Program-made: the position numbers and the translations under genes | Part shown: positions 7,752 through 15,903 of the stretch, piece after piece | Layout: every line of letters starts with the position of its first letter | Numbering within the stretch: position 1 is the stretch's first letter | Notes under the pieces: model-generated | What the model was told of the DNA's origin: nothing | Database searches by the model: none | What the model saw: only the letters and a program-made list of their open reading frames with translations | From: Pseudoteredinibacter isoporae | Lineage (GTDB): Bacteria; Pseudomonadota; Gammaproteobacteria; Pseudomonadales; Cellvibrionaceae | DNA length: 64,000 bases | Direction of reading: 5' to 3' | Assembly (NCBI RefSeq): GCF_011602085.1 | Contig: NZ_JAAONY010000002.1 | Span: 1,240,001 to 1,304,000, forward strand

Positions 7752-8921
7752 ATGCGAAAACTAAGACTGGGCATGGTGGGCGGAGGCCCGGGAGCGTTTA
7801 TTGGTGAGGTACACCGCATTGCCGCGCAACTGGACAATGAGATCGAGCTGGTTTGCGGTGCCTTCAGCTCAGATCCACAAAAGTCCATGAATTTCGGCAG
7901 AAGTTTATATCTCGACCCTGAACGTTGCTACGCTGATTACCACAGCATGATCCTCCAGGAAGCCAAGCTTGGGCCCGAACAGCGAATGGACTTAGTTGCC
8001 ATTGTTACGCCAAATCACCTGCACTTCCCAATTGCCAAGCTGGCGGCCGAACACGGTTTTCATATTGTTTGTGATAAGCCCGCCACACTTGATTTGGCGG
8101 AAGCACTGGAATTACAGCACATCATCGCCAAGAACGATGTACGTTTTGCATTGACCCATACCTACAATGGCTATCCCATGGTCAAAGAGGCCAAGCACCG
8201 TGTAGCCACAGGTGAACTCGGACGTATTGTCAAAATTGTAGTCGAGTATCCCCAGGGCTGGTTGTCCAGCAAAGACAATGAGAACAGCAAACAAGCAGAG
8301 TGGCGGATGGACCCGGCGCGCAGTGGCATTAGCTGCTGCATGGCAGATATTGGTGTGCACGCCGCCAATTTAGCCGAATACATCAGCGGCCTTGAAATCA
8401 CGCAACTTTGCGCGGATCTGAACAGCTGCGTTGATGGGCGCAGCCTTGATGATGACGGAACCGTTCTCCTACGTTTTAACAATGGGGCCAGGGGTGTTTT
8501 ACTCGCCAGTCAGGTGTCCCTGGGTGAGCAGAACAATCTTAAAATTCGTATTTACGGCGACAAAGCCAGCCTGGAGTGGCAACACCTCAATGCCAATGAA
8601 CTGCGAATCAGTTTCGCCGATCAGCCCAGTCAATTGCTGCAAGCCGGCGTAGGTACCATGTCGCCATTGAGTCAAGCCAATATGCGAACGCCTGCGGGTC
8701 ATCCCGAAGGATTTTTAGAAGCCTTCGCCAACATTTATCGACAGTTCTCCCAGCAGTTGCGGGCCGAGCTATGGCAAAGCGAAATGCCCCTCGCCGCTCT
8801 TGATGTACCCGGTATTGAACAGGCCGTGCGCGGCATGGCTTTTATCGAAAATACGGTCGCTGCCAGCGCTTCGACGCAAAAATGGCATGATTTCAAACTC
8901 AGCCCAATGGATATTTCATGA
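7752..8921 (+). CDS. Gfo/Idh/MocA-family oxidoreductase
   Basis: This 389-aa cytoplasmic NAD(P)-dependent dehydrogenase has an N-terminal Rossmann domain (LGMVGGGPGAFIGEVH, residues 6-21), the family signature VCDKPATLDLAEA in place of the usual EKP, and a C-terminal alpha/beta domain with GVHAANLAEYISG, the catalytic His region. A strong GAGGAG Shine-Dalgarno lies just before the ATG. The next gene overlaps by four bases (ATGA). Paired Gfo/Idh/MocA and TIM-barrel genes are typical of inositol-like and 3-keto-sugar pathways. Here the enzyme could reduce an imported 3-keto sugar back to the normal sugar or oxidise a glycoside at C3 (inference). The shared operator ties it to the GMC operon. 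Confidence 0.88.
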   Translation: MRKLRLGMVGGGPGAFIGEVHRIAAQLDNEIELVCGAFSSDPQKSMNFGRSLYLDPERCYADYHSMILQEAKLGPEQRMDLVAIVTPNHLHFPIAKLAAEHGFHIVCDKPATLDLAEALELQHIIAKNDVRFALTHTYNGYPMVKEAKHRVATGELGRIVKIVVEYPQGWLSSKDNENSKQAEWRMDPARSGISCCMADIGVHAANLAEYISGLEITQLCADLNSCVDGRSLDDDGTVLLRFNNGARGVLLASQVSLGEQNNLKIRIYGDKASLEWQHLNANELRISFADQPSQLLQAGVGTMSPLSQANMRTPAGHPEGFLEAFANIYRQFSQQLRAELWQSEMPLAALDVPGIEQAVRGMAFIENTVAASASTQKWHDFKLSPMDIS

Positions 8922-9985
8922 ATAACATTCAAGGCCCCGCCATATTTCTTGCGCAGTTTATGGGCACCGAACCACCGTTCAACAATTTACAGAATATTTG
9001 TCAGTGGGCGGCAAGCTTGGGCTACAAGGGTATTCAGCTGCCGAGCAACGATAAGCGTTTTTTTGATCTCGACAAGGCGGCCGACAGCCAGGCTTACTGC
9101 GACGACATTCGAGGCATGGTCGAGCAACAGGGCCTGCAAATTACCGAGCTGTCCACTCACCTGCAGGGGCAGCTGGTGGCGGTGCATCCCGCATACGACA
9201 AAATGTTCGATGGTTTCGCCCCAGCGGAATTACGAGGTAAGCCCCAAGCGCGTACCGAGTGGGCCATTCAACAATTGAAGGCCGCAGCCAAAGCCAGTGC
9301 GCATTTAGAGCTCAAGGCTCATGCCAGTTTTTCCGGTGCCCTGCTCTGGCCTACAGTTTACCCCTGGCCGCAACGCCCAGCCGGCCTGGTCGAAGAAGGC
9401 TTTGAAGAATTAGCCCAGCGCTGGCTACCGATCCTCGATGCTTTCGAACAGGCCGACGTGGATCTCTGCTATGAGTTACACCCAGGGGAAGACTTGCACG
9501 ACGGCGCCAGCTTTGATCGCTTTCTTGAGGCCGTCGATCATCACCCGCGTGCCAATATACTCTATGATCCCAGTCACTTCGTCTTACAACAACTGGATTA
9601 CCTGGCCTTTATTGATATCTATCACAGCCGCATCAAAGCCTTTCATGTCAAAGATGCCGAATTCAATCCCAACGGGCGTTCGGGCGTGTATGGCGGCTAT
9701 CAGCCCTGGCTGGAGCGGCCCGGCAGGTTTCGTTCGCTCGGTGATGGCGAAATCGACTTTAAAGCCATTTTCTCCAAGCTGACCCAATACGGATTCAAAG
9801 GCTGGGCAGTACTGGAATGGGAATGCTGCATCAAACATCCGGAAGATGGTGCTCGCGAAGGCGCCGAGTTTATTCAGTCGCATCTTATCAGGCCAACAGA
9901 CAAGGCCTTCGATGATTTTGCGGCGGTCGACACCGACAAGCGCTTGAACCAAAGCCTCTTAGGCTTGCTTGAAAAAAATAACTAA
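8918..9985 (+). CDS. Cytoplasmic sugar phosphate isomerase/epimerase-family TIM-barrel protein
   Basis: This 355-aa protein of the xylose-isomerase-like TIM-barrel superfamily has no signal peptide. Likely metal-site and active-site segments are CYELHPGEDLHDG, NILYDPSHF, AFHVKDAEFNPNGRSGVYGG, LGDGEIDF and WAVLEWECC. Proteins with this pattern usually stand next to a Gfo/Idh/MocA gene, as here, where the ATG overlaps the upstream stop by four bases. Substrate candidates are 3-keto sugars or inositol-like ketoses. Together with the Tat-type (5837) and Sec-type (11246) homologues it gives one TIM-barrel enzyme in the cytoplasm and two outside it. Confidence 0.85.
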   Translation: MNNIQGPAIFLAQFMGTEPPFNNLQNICQWAASLGYKGIQLPSNDKRFFDLDKAADSQAYCDDIRGMVEQQGLQITELSTHLQGQLVAVHPAYDKMFDGFAPAELRGKPQARTEWAIQQLKAAAKASAHLELKAHASFSGALLWPTVYPWPQRPAGLVEEGFEELAQRWLPILDAFEQADVDLCYELHPGEDLHDGASFDRFLEAVDHHPRANILYDPSHFVLQQLDYLAFIDIYHSRIKAFHVKDAEFNPNGRSGVYGGYQPWLERPGRFRSLGDGEIDFKAIFSKLTQYGFKGWAVLEWECCIKHPEDGAREGAEFIQSHLIRPTDKAFDDFAAVDTDKRLNQSLLGLLEKNN

Positions 9986-9998
9986 AACGAGGTTTTTC

Positions 9999-11222
9999 AT
10001 GGGTACAACAACAATAAATTCAGACTCAAGCCACAGCCCCCTATTCATCATGTGTTGTCTGGCCCTGTTGGTAACCGCGATGACCTTCGCAATACGCGCG
10101 GGAATCCTCGGCCAGCTGGGGAACCAGTTTAACCTCAGTGATACCCAACTCGGCTGGATCAATGCCATGGCCTTTTTAGGGTTTCCCCTGGCGACATTAT
10201 TTGGCGGTGCTGTTTACAATTTTGTTGGCCCCAAAAAACTCTTGCAACTGGCCTTTGTTTGCCACCTGCTCGGCCTGGGTTTGACCATCAGTGCCTCCGG
10301 TTTCTGGAGCTTGCTGATTTCGACGCTGTTCATCGGCTTTGCCAATGGCTCCGTAGAAGCCTCGTGTAATCCCTTGATTGCCGACATTTATCGAGACCGA
10401 AAAACCACAATGCTCAACCGTTTCCACGTCTGGTTCCCCGGTGGTATTGTCGTAGGCGCCTTGTGTTCCAAGTTCATGACTGACGCAGGACTGGGTTGGC
10501 AATTGCAAATCGCCATTATGATCATTCCAACTCTGGCTTATGGTCTAATGTTGCTGCAACAATCGCTGCCCCGCGCCAACGGAATCAGTCACTCAACCAG
10601 CGAAAATATCAAAGCCCTCTTTTCGCCCCTGTTTTTATTTATGGTGTTGTGCATGACATTAACCGCCACCACCGAATTGGGCACCCAGCAATGGATCGAT
10701 AAAATTCTGGGAGCCTCGGGCGCCTCACCAATGCTTATCCTCGCGATGATTACGGGGTTGATGGCGATAGGTCGTTTTTTCGCCGGCCCTCTTATTAACC
10801 GTTTTAATCCTGTTGGGGTATTGCTCCTTTCCGCAGTCTTTGCCTGCGCAGGAATCTACAGCATGAGCGTCGCCAGTGGTGCTATGGTGTACATCAGCGC
10901 CATCGTTTTTGCTCTGGGGGTTACCTATTTCTGGCCAACTATGCTGGGCTTTGTTGCTGAGAACATTCCTCAAAGTGGCGCATTGGGCCTAAGCCTGATG
11001 GGTGGCGCAGGTATGTTCGCCGTCAGTCTCTGGAACCCGGTCATTGGTGGTTGGATTGATAGCGCACGAAAGCAGGCCAGCCAAATGGATAGCACCAATA
11101 TTGAGTTGCTTGCGGGTCAGGCTGTACTTTCTCAGTTAGTCATCTTTCCAGCGGTACTGATCATTGCCTTCGCAGCGCTGGCAATATTTAGACTCAAACA
11201 AAAACAAGCTGCCACAGCCTAG
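9999..11222 (+). CDS. MFS sugar transporter
   Basis: This is a major facilitator superfamily protein with about 12 hydrophobic segments, 407 aa from the ATG at 9999. That start has a clear Shine-Dalgarno (AAACGAGG, 9985-9992). An upstream TTG at 9969 would overlap the previous gene and lacks a ribosome site, so it was not used. Landmarks are GWINAMAFLGFPLATLFGG, GFANGSVEASCNPLIADIYRDRK with FHVWFPGG, and MAIGRFFAGPLI. The position inside the 3-keto-sugar operon suggests it imports the oxidised sugar or aglycone-free keto sugar (inference). It is only distantly like the FucP-type transporter at 28199. Confidence 0.85.
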   Translation: MGTTTINSDSSHSPLFIMCCLALLVTAMTFAIRAGILGQLGNQFNLSDTQLGWINAMAFLGFPLATLFGGAVYNFVGPKKLLQLAFVCHLLGLGLTISASGFWSLLISTLFIGFANGSVEASCNPLIADIYRDRKTTMLNRFHVWFPGGIVVGALCSKFMTDAGLGWQLQIAIMIIPTLAYGLMLLQQSLPRANGISHSTSENIKALFSPLFLFMVLCMTLTATTELGTQQWIDKILGASGASPMLILAMITGLMAIGRFFAGPLINRFNPVGVLLLSAVFACAGIYSMSVASGAMVYISAIVFALGVTYFWPTMLGFVAENIPQSGALGLSLMGGAGMFAVSLWNPVIGGWIDSARKQASQMDSTNIELLAGQAVLSQLVIFPAVLIIAFAALAIFRLKQKQAATA

Positions 11223-11245
11223 ATGCAACAACAGGAACCTTCAAA

Positions 11246-12112
11246 ATGCCTAAATTGTTAAAACCTCAATTACTGATCCTGTTTTGCACGATATTGGCCG
11301 GCGCCAGTCATGCCGAACAACACAATCATCGGGCAATGCCACCTGTGAGTATTCAGCTATGGTCGCTGAAAGATGATGTAAAAAATGACTTCAACGGAAC
11401 CGTGAAAAAATTATCCGCCATGGGCTTTGATGGTGTCGAATTAGCGGGCGATTTTGGCCCATTCCAGAACAACCCAGCGGGTCTTCGGGCGTTTCTTTCC
11501 AATCAAAATTTAAGAATCAGTGCTGCTCACGTAAGTACCCAGAGTCTTAGTCCTGAAAACCTCCCTCAAACAGCTGATTTCTTCAAGGCAATGGGCGTGA
11601 ATATTCTGGTTTTGCCCTATGATGAACGCGCTTACCAAAGTAGAGAAATCGAAGGCTTTATTGAGGAATTGAATCGAATCAATACTGCGTTGAATCAGCG
11701 CGGTTTTCGTTTTGGTTTTCACAACCACGAAAAGGAGTTCGATCGTTATAAAAATCATACCTTCTGGGACGCTATTGCCAAAGGCACACCTGATAACTTT
11801 ATTCTTCAACTGGATATAGGTTGGATCAACAAAGCCCAAAAAGACGCTGTGGATTATATAAAACGTTATCCTGGAAGAATGCTCACCGCTCACTACAAAG
11901 CGAAGCTGGCAAAACCCATCGAGGGTAAATACCCAATTATCGGGCAAGATGACAATGACTGGGCGGAAGTGCTCAAAGCCAGCATCGAGGTTGGCGGCAT
12001 TGAATGGATTGTACTGGAACAGGAAGAGTACCCGCTTGGGCTTAGCCCTCTTGAGGCCGTTAGAGCCTCAAAAAAAGCACTGGATCACATTATAAAATCA
12101 CATAATCACTGA
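11246..12112 (+). CDS. Sec-exported sugar phosphate isomerase/epimerase-family TIM-barrel protein
   Basis: This 288-aa protein has a Sec signal peptide (PQLLILFCTILAGASHA, cleavage near residue 23). The TIM barrel has the likely metal ligands in FGFHNHEKEF, LQLDIGWI, AHYKAK and VLEQEEYP. AGGAA is well placed ahead of the ATG. It follows the MFS gene by 23 bases and precedes the GH31 gene. It is the second exported TIM-barrel protein of the module. Known TIM-barrel 3-keto-glycoside lyases and C-glycoside deglycosidases use a metal-bound barrel of this fold, so a periplasmic role on the GMC product is attractive but unproven. Confidence 0.83.
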   Translation: MPKLLKPQLLILFCTILAGASHAEQHNHRAMPPVSIQLWSLKDDVKNDFNGTVKKLSAMGFDGVELAGDFGPFQNNPAGLRAFLSNQNLRISAAHVSTQSLSPENLPQTADFFKAMGVNILVLPYDERAYQSREIEGFIEELNRINTALNQRGFRFGFHNHEKEFDRYKNHTFWDAIAKGTPDNFILQLDIGWINKAQKDAVDYIKRYPGRMLTAHYKAKLAKPIEGKYPIIGQDDNDWAEVLKASIEVGGIEWIVLEQEEYPLGLSPLEAVRASKKALDHIIKSHNH

Positions 12113-12208
12113 GCACTTTCCAAATTCTGTTATTTGCTGTAACCGTTGTTGTTCAATTCCAAGCTCGGTTTTCTTGATCGGGCTTTTATATCCGCCAGGA
12201 AAACCAAT

Positions 12209-13792
12209 ATGCAATTAAAGTTCAATAGTATTAAGCCACTGCTTGCGCTTATCGCACTTGGCAGCAGTGTAGCGCTTGCTGAAAAAACAAGGTCTCTAAG
12301 CACACAGGAAAGCTGGTGGCTCGGCATTGTTTCACAGGGCGAAAAGATGCCCCTGCAGGAGCCCTTTGAGGCCGATTTAAACGCGAATAATTATGGCAAT
12401 CAAGCCCAGCCTCTTCTTCTCTCGGCCAATGGTCACGTAGTTTGGTCCGAAAAAGCGTTTAGCCTGCAATATCAAGGCAAGATGGCGCAACTTAAAGGCA
12501 ATTCTGATATCGAACACTCCCGTCCTGGTGAAAATCTGAAAGAAGCTTATCTCTACGCCTCCAATAAGTACTTTCCGCCATCGGGGAAAATGCCCGCTGA
12601 CTTACTGTTCACCGCGCCGCAATACAATACCTGGATCGAACTCACTTACAATCAGAACCAACAAGACATCCTGAAATACGCCCGTTCGATTATTGATCAC
12701 GGGCTCCCTCCCGGCGTATTGATGATCGACGATATCTGGCAGGAAGCTTATGGCAAATGGCGTTTCCATCCCGCGCGTTTTCCTGATCCCAAAGCCATGA
12801 TGACAGAGTTGCACCAGATGGGTTTCAAAGTGATGCTATGGGTTGCACCTTTTGTCAGTGGCGATTCTGTTGAATATCGCCACCTAGAGGCGAAAGGTGG
12901 TCTGCTGCGCGAAGAGACCCCACAAGCCCTCCCGGTCATGGTGCCTTGGTGGAATGGCCGCAGCGCTGTGCTGGATTTGTCTAATCCAGTTGATCAGCAA
13001 TGGTTTCAAACCGAATTGGATTATCTGCAGGCAGAATACAAGGTTGATGGCTTTAAGTTGGATGCTGGCGACCCGGAGTTTTATCAAATTGGAAAAAGCT
13101 TTGGCCAACTGAGCCCAAATCAACAAACGGAAGCGTTTTCAAAAATTGGCCTGAATTACCCTTTCAATGAGTATCGCGCAACCTGGAAAATGGGCGGTCA
13201 GGCGCTTGTGCAACGCTTACGCGATAAAGATCATAGCTGGGAAGACCTTCGCAAGCTGGTTCCGCAGATGAACCTTATGGGCATTATGGGATACCCCTTT
13301 TCCTGCCCGGACATGATAGGCGGTGGTCAATTCAAGGCATTTCTCAATGGCGCTACCATGGATCAGGAACTGATAGTCCGTTCCGCACAGGCGCATGCCT
13401 TAATGCCCATGATGCAGTTTTCCGTCGCTCCGTGGAGAGTTTTGAGCTCGGAAAACATGCAACGAATTAAACAAGCCGTTGAAATTAGAGAAAAATTCAA
13501 AACACTTATACTGAACGAAGCTCGCAAATCAGCCAAAACTGGCGAGCCGATTATGCGTTTAATGGAATATGATTTTCCCCATCAGGGATACGCCAATGTA
13601 AAAGACCAGTTTTTAATTGGAAAGAAACTGCTGGTGGCACCCGTTCTGGAAAAATCAGCGAGCTACCGAAAGGTATTTTTACCTGAAGGTAAATGGCACA
13701 GCTATGACGGCCGAACCCTACAAGGCCCTGCCCAAATACAACTGAAGGTCAGTCTGGATGACCTGCCTTACTTTGAACTCACTGGCGATTAA
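12209..13792 (+). CDS. Exported GH31 alpha-glycosidase (alpha-galactosidase-like candidate)
   Basis: This is a 527-aa glycoside hydrolase family 31 enzyme. The ATG at 12209 has a CCAGGA ribosome site 8 bases upstream and opens a signal peptide (SIKPLLALIALGSSVALA). An upstream TTG at 12146 was rejected. GH31 landmarks are GVLMIDDIWQ..YGKWRFHPARFPD, FKVMLWVAPFVSGDS and the nucleophile motif GFKLDAGDPEF, with the expected nucleophile at Asp285. The KLDAGDPE form resembles MYORG-like and GH31 alpha-galactosidase branches more than the alpha-xylosidase KTDFGE form, so alpha-galactosidase activity is a guess from motif. It is short for GH31 because the usual C-terminal beta domains are reduced. 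It is last in the Gfo/MFS operon. Confidence 0.88.
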   Translation: MQLKFNSIKPLLALIALGSSVALAEKTRSLSTQESWWLGIVSQGEKMPLQEPFEADLNANNYGNQAQPLLLSANGHVVWSEKAFSLQYQGKMAQLKGNSDIEHSRPGENLKEAYLYASNKYFPPSGKMPADLLFTAPQYNTWIELTYNQNQQDILKYARSIIDHGLPPGVLMIDDIWQEAYGKWRFHPARFPDPKAMMTELHQMGFKVMLWVAPFVSGDSVEYRHLEAKGGLLREETPQALPVMVPWWNGRSAVLDLSNPVDQQWFQTELDYLQAEYKVDGFKLDAGDPEFYQIGKSFGQLSPNQQTEAFSKIGLNYPFNEYRATWKMGGQALVQRLRDKDHSWEDLRKLVPQMNLMGIMGYPFSCPDMIGGGQFKAFLNGATMDQELIVRSAQAHALMPMMQFSVAPWRVLSSENMQRIKQAVEIREKFKTLILNEARKSAKTGEPIMRLMEYDFPHQGYANVKDQFLIGKKLLVAPVLEKSASYRKVFLPEGKWHSYDGRTLQGPAQIQLKVSLDDLPYFELTGD

Positions 13793-13803
13793 TATTTGGC
13801 GAG

Positions 13804-13833
13804 GCGCTGCTAACTGAGCCAGGCAGCGCTTTC
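13804..13833 (+). terminator. Weak hairpin terminator after the GH31 gene
   Basis: GCGCTGC (13804-13810) pairs with GCAGCGC (13823-13829) across 12 nt and is followed by TTTCCCTT, a poor T tract. It probably ends the module transcript. Confidence 0.5.
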
Positions 13834-13843
13834 CCTTCAATAA

Positions 13844-15808
13844 TCACTGCCGAGTAACAAAACCGGTCGCCAGATCAAGCTCAAAATGATTACTGGCCTG
13901 CCCTTCACTGAAACCTTCAAAGACATCGTATATGTAGGCCATGCGAGTGAGCAGATCTTTATATGCAGCATTGTTAAACGGCTTACTGGCCTGGGTGTAT
14001 AAGCGCGCTTTGGCCGCTTTCGACAGAAACAAGTACTGATTCATACGTGACTGACCAATATCATCAAGTGCCAGACTGTCAGCATTGCGCAGACGATACA
14101 AATCATGAACGAAGTCTTTGAATCGCCAGCGTTCATAGTCTCGACAATTCATTCCCTGTCGCTTGCAAAATGCCTTCACCAGTTTCCTGGCTTGCTGCCA
14201 TGCCTTGGATGCCCGCCAGTCTTCCAATTTGGAAGTCTCGGACTCAAGCATCAGAAAGTTAAAACTGAGCAAGTCCAGTCCATTCCAGTGCAACATTGAC
14301 TGGCGGATATCGTTGGGCCAATCATTATCAAGAAAACGCTGTTCTACCAAACCATGCAAATGATGCTTGGCAAATTCACGGTAGTTTTTGGCATCCAAAA
14401 TCGAAGCGTCCCAAGCGGGCTTCCCAGCCACCAACAATTGTCGACGCTCAAAACGATAAAGCTCAAATAGCTGATCAAAATCAGGAACGTCTTCAAGCAC
14501 AATCGTTTTCACATCCAACTTACGGCCAGCTTTGACACTCAGCAATTTATACGCAGGCACGTAAGCTGCCAGGCTCGGGGCTTGAATATTCAGTAAATAG
14601 TGGCCATCTGAATAACGTCTTAAGCCGGTATCATTAATGTGCATATGACCTGCGATATGCACGCGCAAACCTGTTTTGGCCAACTGATGGCTGACTTCTT
14701 CTCCGGGACGGCGCTGCATCTGCATACTGCCCGGAACAAAAGCCGTGTTAATCAGATCCGAACGGTTGTCATAAAACTCCACCATGGGAAAGTGGCTGAA
14801 AGACAAAAGTGTTTTGCCCTGTTGCTCTGCTCGCTTGGCAACATCACGAATCCAATCCAGTAAAAAAGGCTTGTGCTTAAGCACTGCCTTGTAACCGGCA
14901 TTGCCTGAACCGGCGCTCTTAACATTCCCATCGGCGTCAATCGATTCTGGCACGTAAACATTGGCATCAATCGACAACAACCATAGACCAGGAACCGGCT
15001 CCACCAAATAACTGGCATCTATCTGTTGCTGGCAAATCTTTTGTTCGTGTTTCTGTTGGCAAATTTGATATTGCCGCTGTGTCAGTTCAGCCTTACTTAA
15101 AGCCTGTTTATAACCGTAGTTTGATGGGCCTTTTGACTTGAGGGATACATAATCGAAAGGAGTTTCCCAATGTAGATAATTGGGCCGGGGCATAAAACCC
15201 ATGGTCTCCAAGTGCCCAATGATTTCACGATACCCCAATTCAGCCACTTCTTCACTGCAGATCACACCTGCACGAGCTTTGCCTTTGCGTGGACACGCGG
15301 CGCTTCCGGGACTGTATATGGCTTGGGGATGACCATCACGGCCAAGAAAATCATCGGCTCCCGCCGGGCGAGTATAGGGCCTGACCGGATCGTGATTACC
15401 CGGTGCCGCAAAAAACATCAAGCCATGATGCCGCTCGTAGTACTGCAATACCTTCAGAAGCCCACGCATATGCAAGGGTTGCCCGTTATCACTGAAATCC
15501 CCGGGGAGCGCAACAAACTTAACGCCCCGCTTTACGACATCGTCCAAAGCGGCACGCAGGGCGAAGTAACTTTCATTAAACAGACGCGTCGACTTCAGCT
15601 GAGCCGCCATGGTGCGGATAGTCGCAGGCTTACCATTGAGAGGGTTCTTTACACCACTGAACTGTTTGTCCTGAAAATCTCCATAAACATTATGGAAGTG
15701 GATATCCGGCATAAATGCTACTCGAACATCCTGCTCGGCTTGCGTGAAAGCACTCACACACAAGCCCCCCAATGCGACAAGCAATACCAAAAATTTACTC
15801 TTTACCAA
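13844..15808 (-). CDS. Exported calcineurin-like metallophosphoesterase, 654 aa
   Basis: A signal peptide (SKFLVLLVALGGLCVSAFTQA) precedes a calcineurin-type phosphoesterase domain of about 380 residues. All the metal motifs are present: DIHFHN, ALPGDFSDNGQP, APGNHD, LLSFSHFP and IAGHMHI. Residues from about 400 onward (ERRQLLVAGKPAWDASI to the end) form an alpha-helical region that I do not recognise. The start is a TTG with an AGGTAGG ribosome site seven bases upstream; no ATG lies nearby. It would act in the periplasm on a phosphoester, such as a phosphorylated glycan, phospholipid head group or cyclic nucleotide. It lies between glycan genes and is followed on the minus-strand map by an SSS symporter gene, so a nutrient role is likely, but the substrate is unknown. 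Confidence 0.85.
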   Translation of the reverse strand: MVKSKFLVLLVALGGLCVSAFTQAEQDVRVAFMPDIHFHNVYGDFQDKQFSGVKNPLNGKPATIRTMAAQLKSTRLFNESYFALRAALDDVVKRGVKFVALPGDFSDNGQPLHMRGLLKVLQYYERHHGLMFFAAPGNHDPVRPYTRPAGADDFLGRDGHPQAIYSPGSAACPRKGKARAGVICSEEVAELGYREIIGHLETMGFMPRPNYLHWETPFDYVSLKSKGPSNYGYKQALSKAELTQRQYQICQQKHEQKICQQQIDASYLVEPVPGLWLLSIDANVYVPESIDADGNVKSAGSGNAGYKAVLKHKPFLLDWIRDVAKRAEQQGKTLLSFSHFPMVEFYDNRSDLINTAFVPGSMQMQRRPGEEVSHQLAKTGLRVHIAGHMHINDTGLRRYSDGHYLLNIQAPSLAAYVPAYKLLSVKAGRKLDVKTIVLEDVPDFDQLFELYRFERRQLLVAGKPAWDASILDAKNYREFAKHHLHGLVEQRFLDNDWPNDIRQSMLHWNGLDLLSFNFLMLESETSKLEDWRASKAWQQARKLVKAFCKRQGMNCRDYERWRFKDFVHDLYRLRNADSLALDDIGQSRMNQYLFLSKAAKARLYTQASKPFNNAAYKDLLTRMAYIYDVFEGFSEGQASNHFELDLATGFVTRQ

Positions 15809-15903
15809 TGAATTACCTACCTGCCAATTCCGTGCATTCCTAAACTAGGACTGCTCAGCACTGAAAATCCCCTAGCGCCTTACTGAAAAATTTCTCAAAT
15901 GGA

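Noticed and set aside
15212-15811. Plus-strand ORF of 199 codons opposite the metallophosphoesterase
   Set aside because: It overlaps completely the region coding for the conserved metal motifs on the other strand and looks like no known family.
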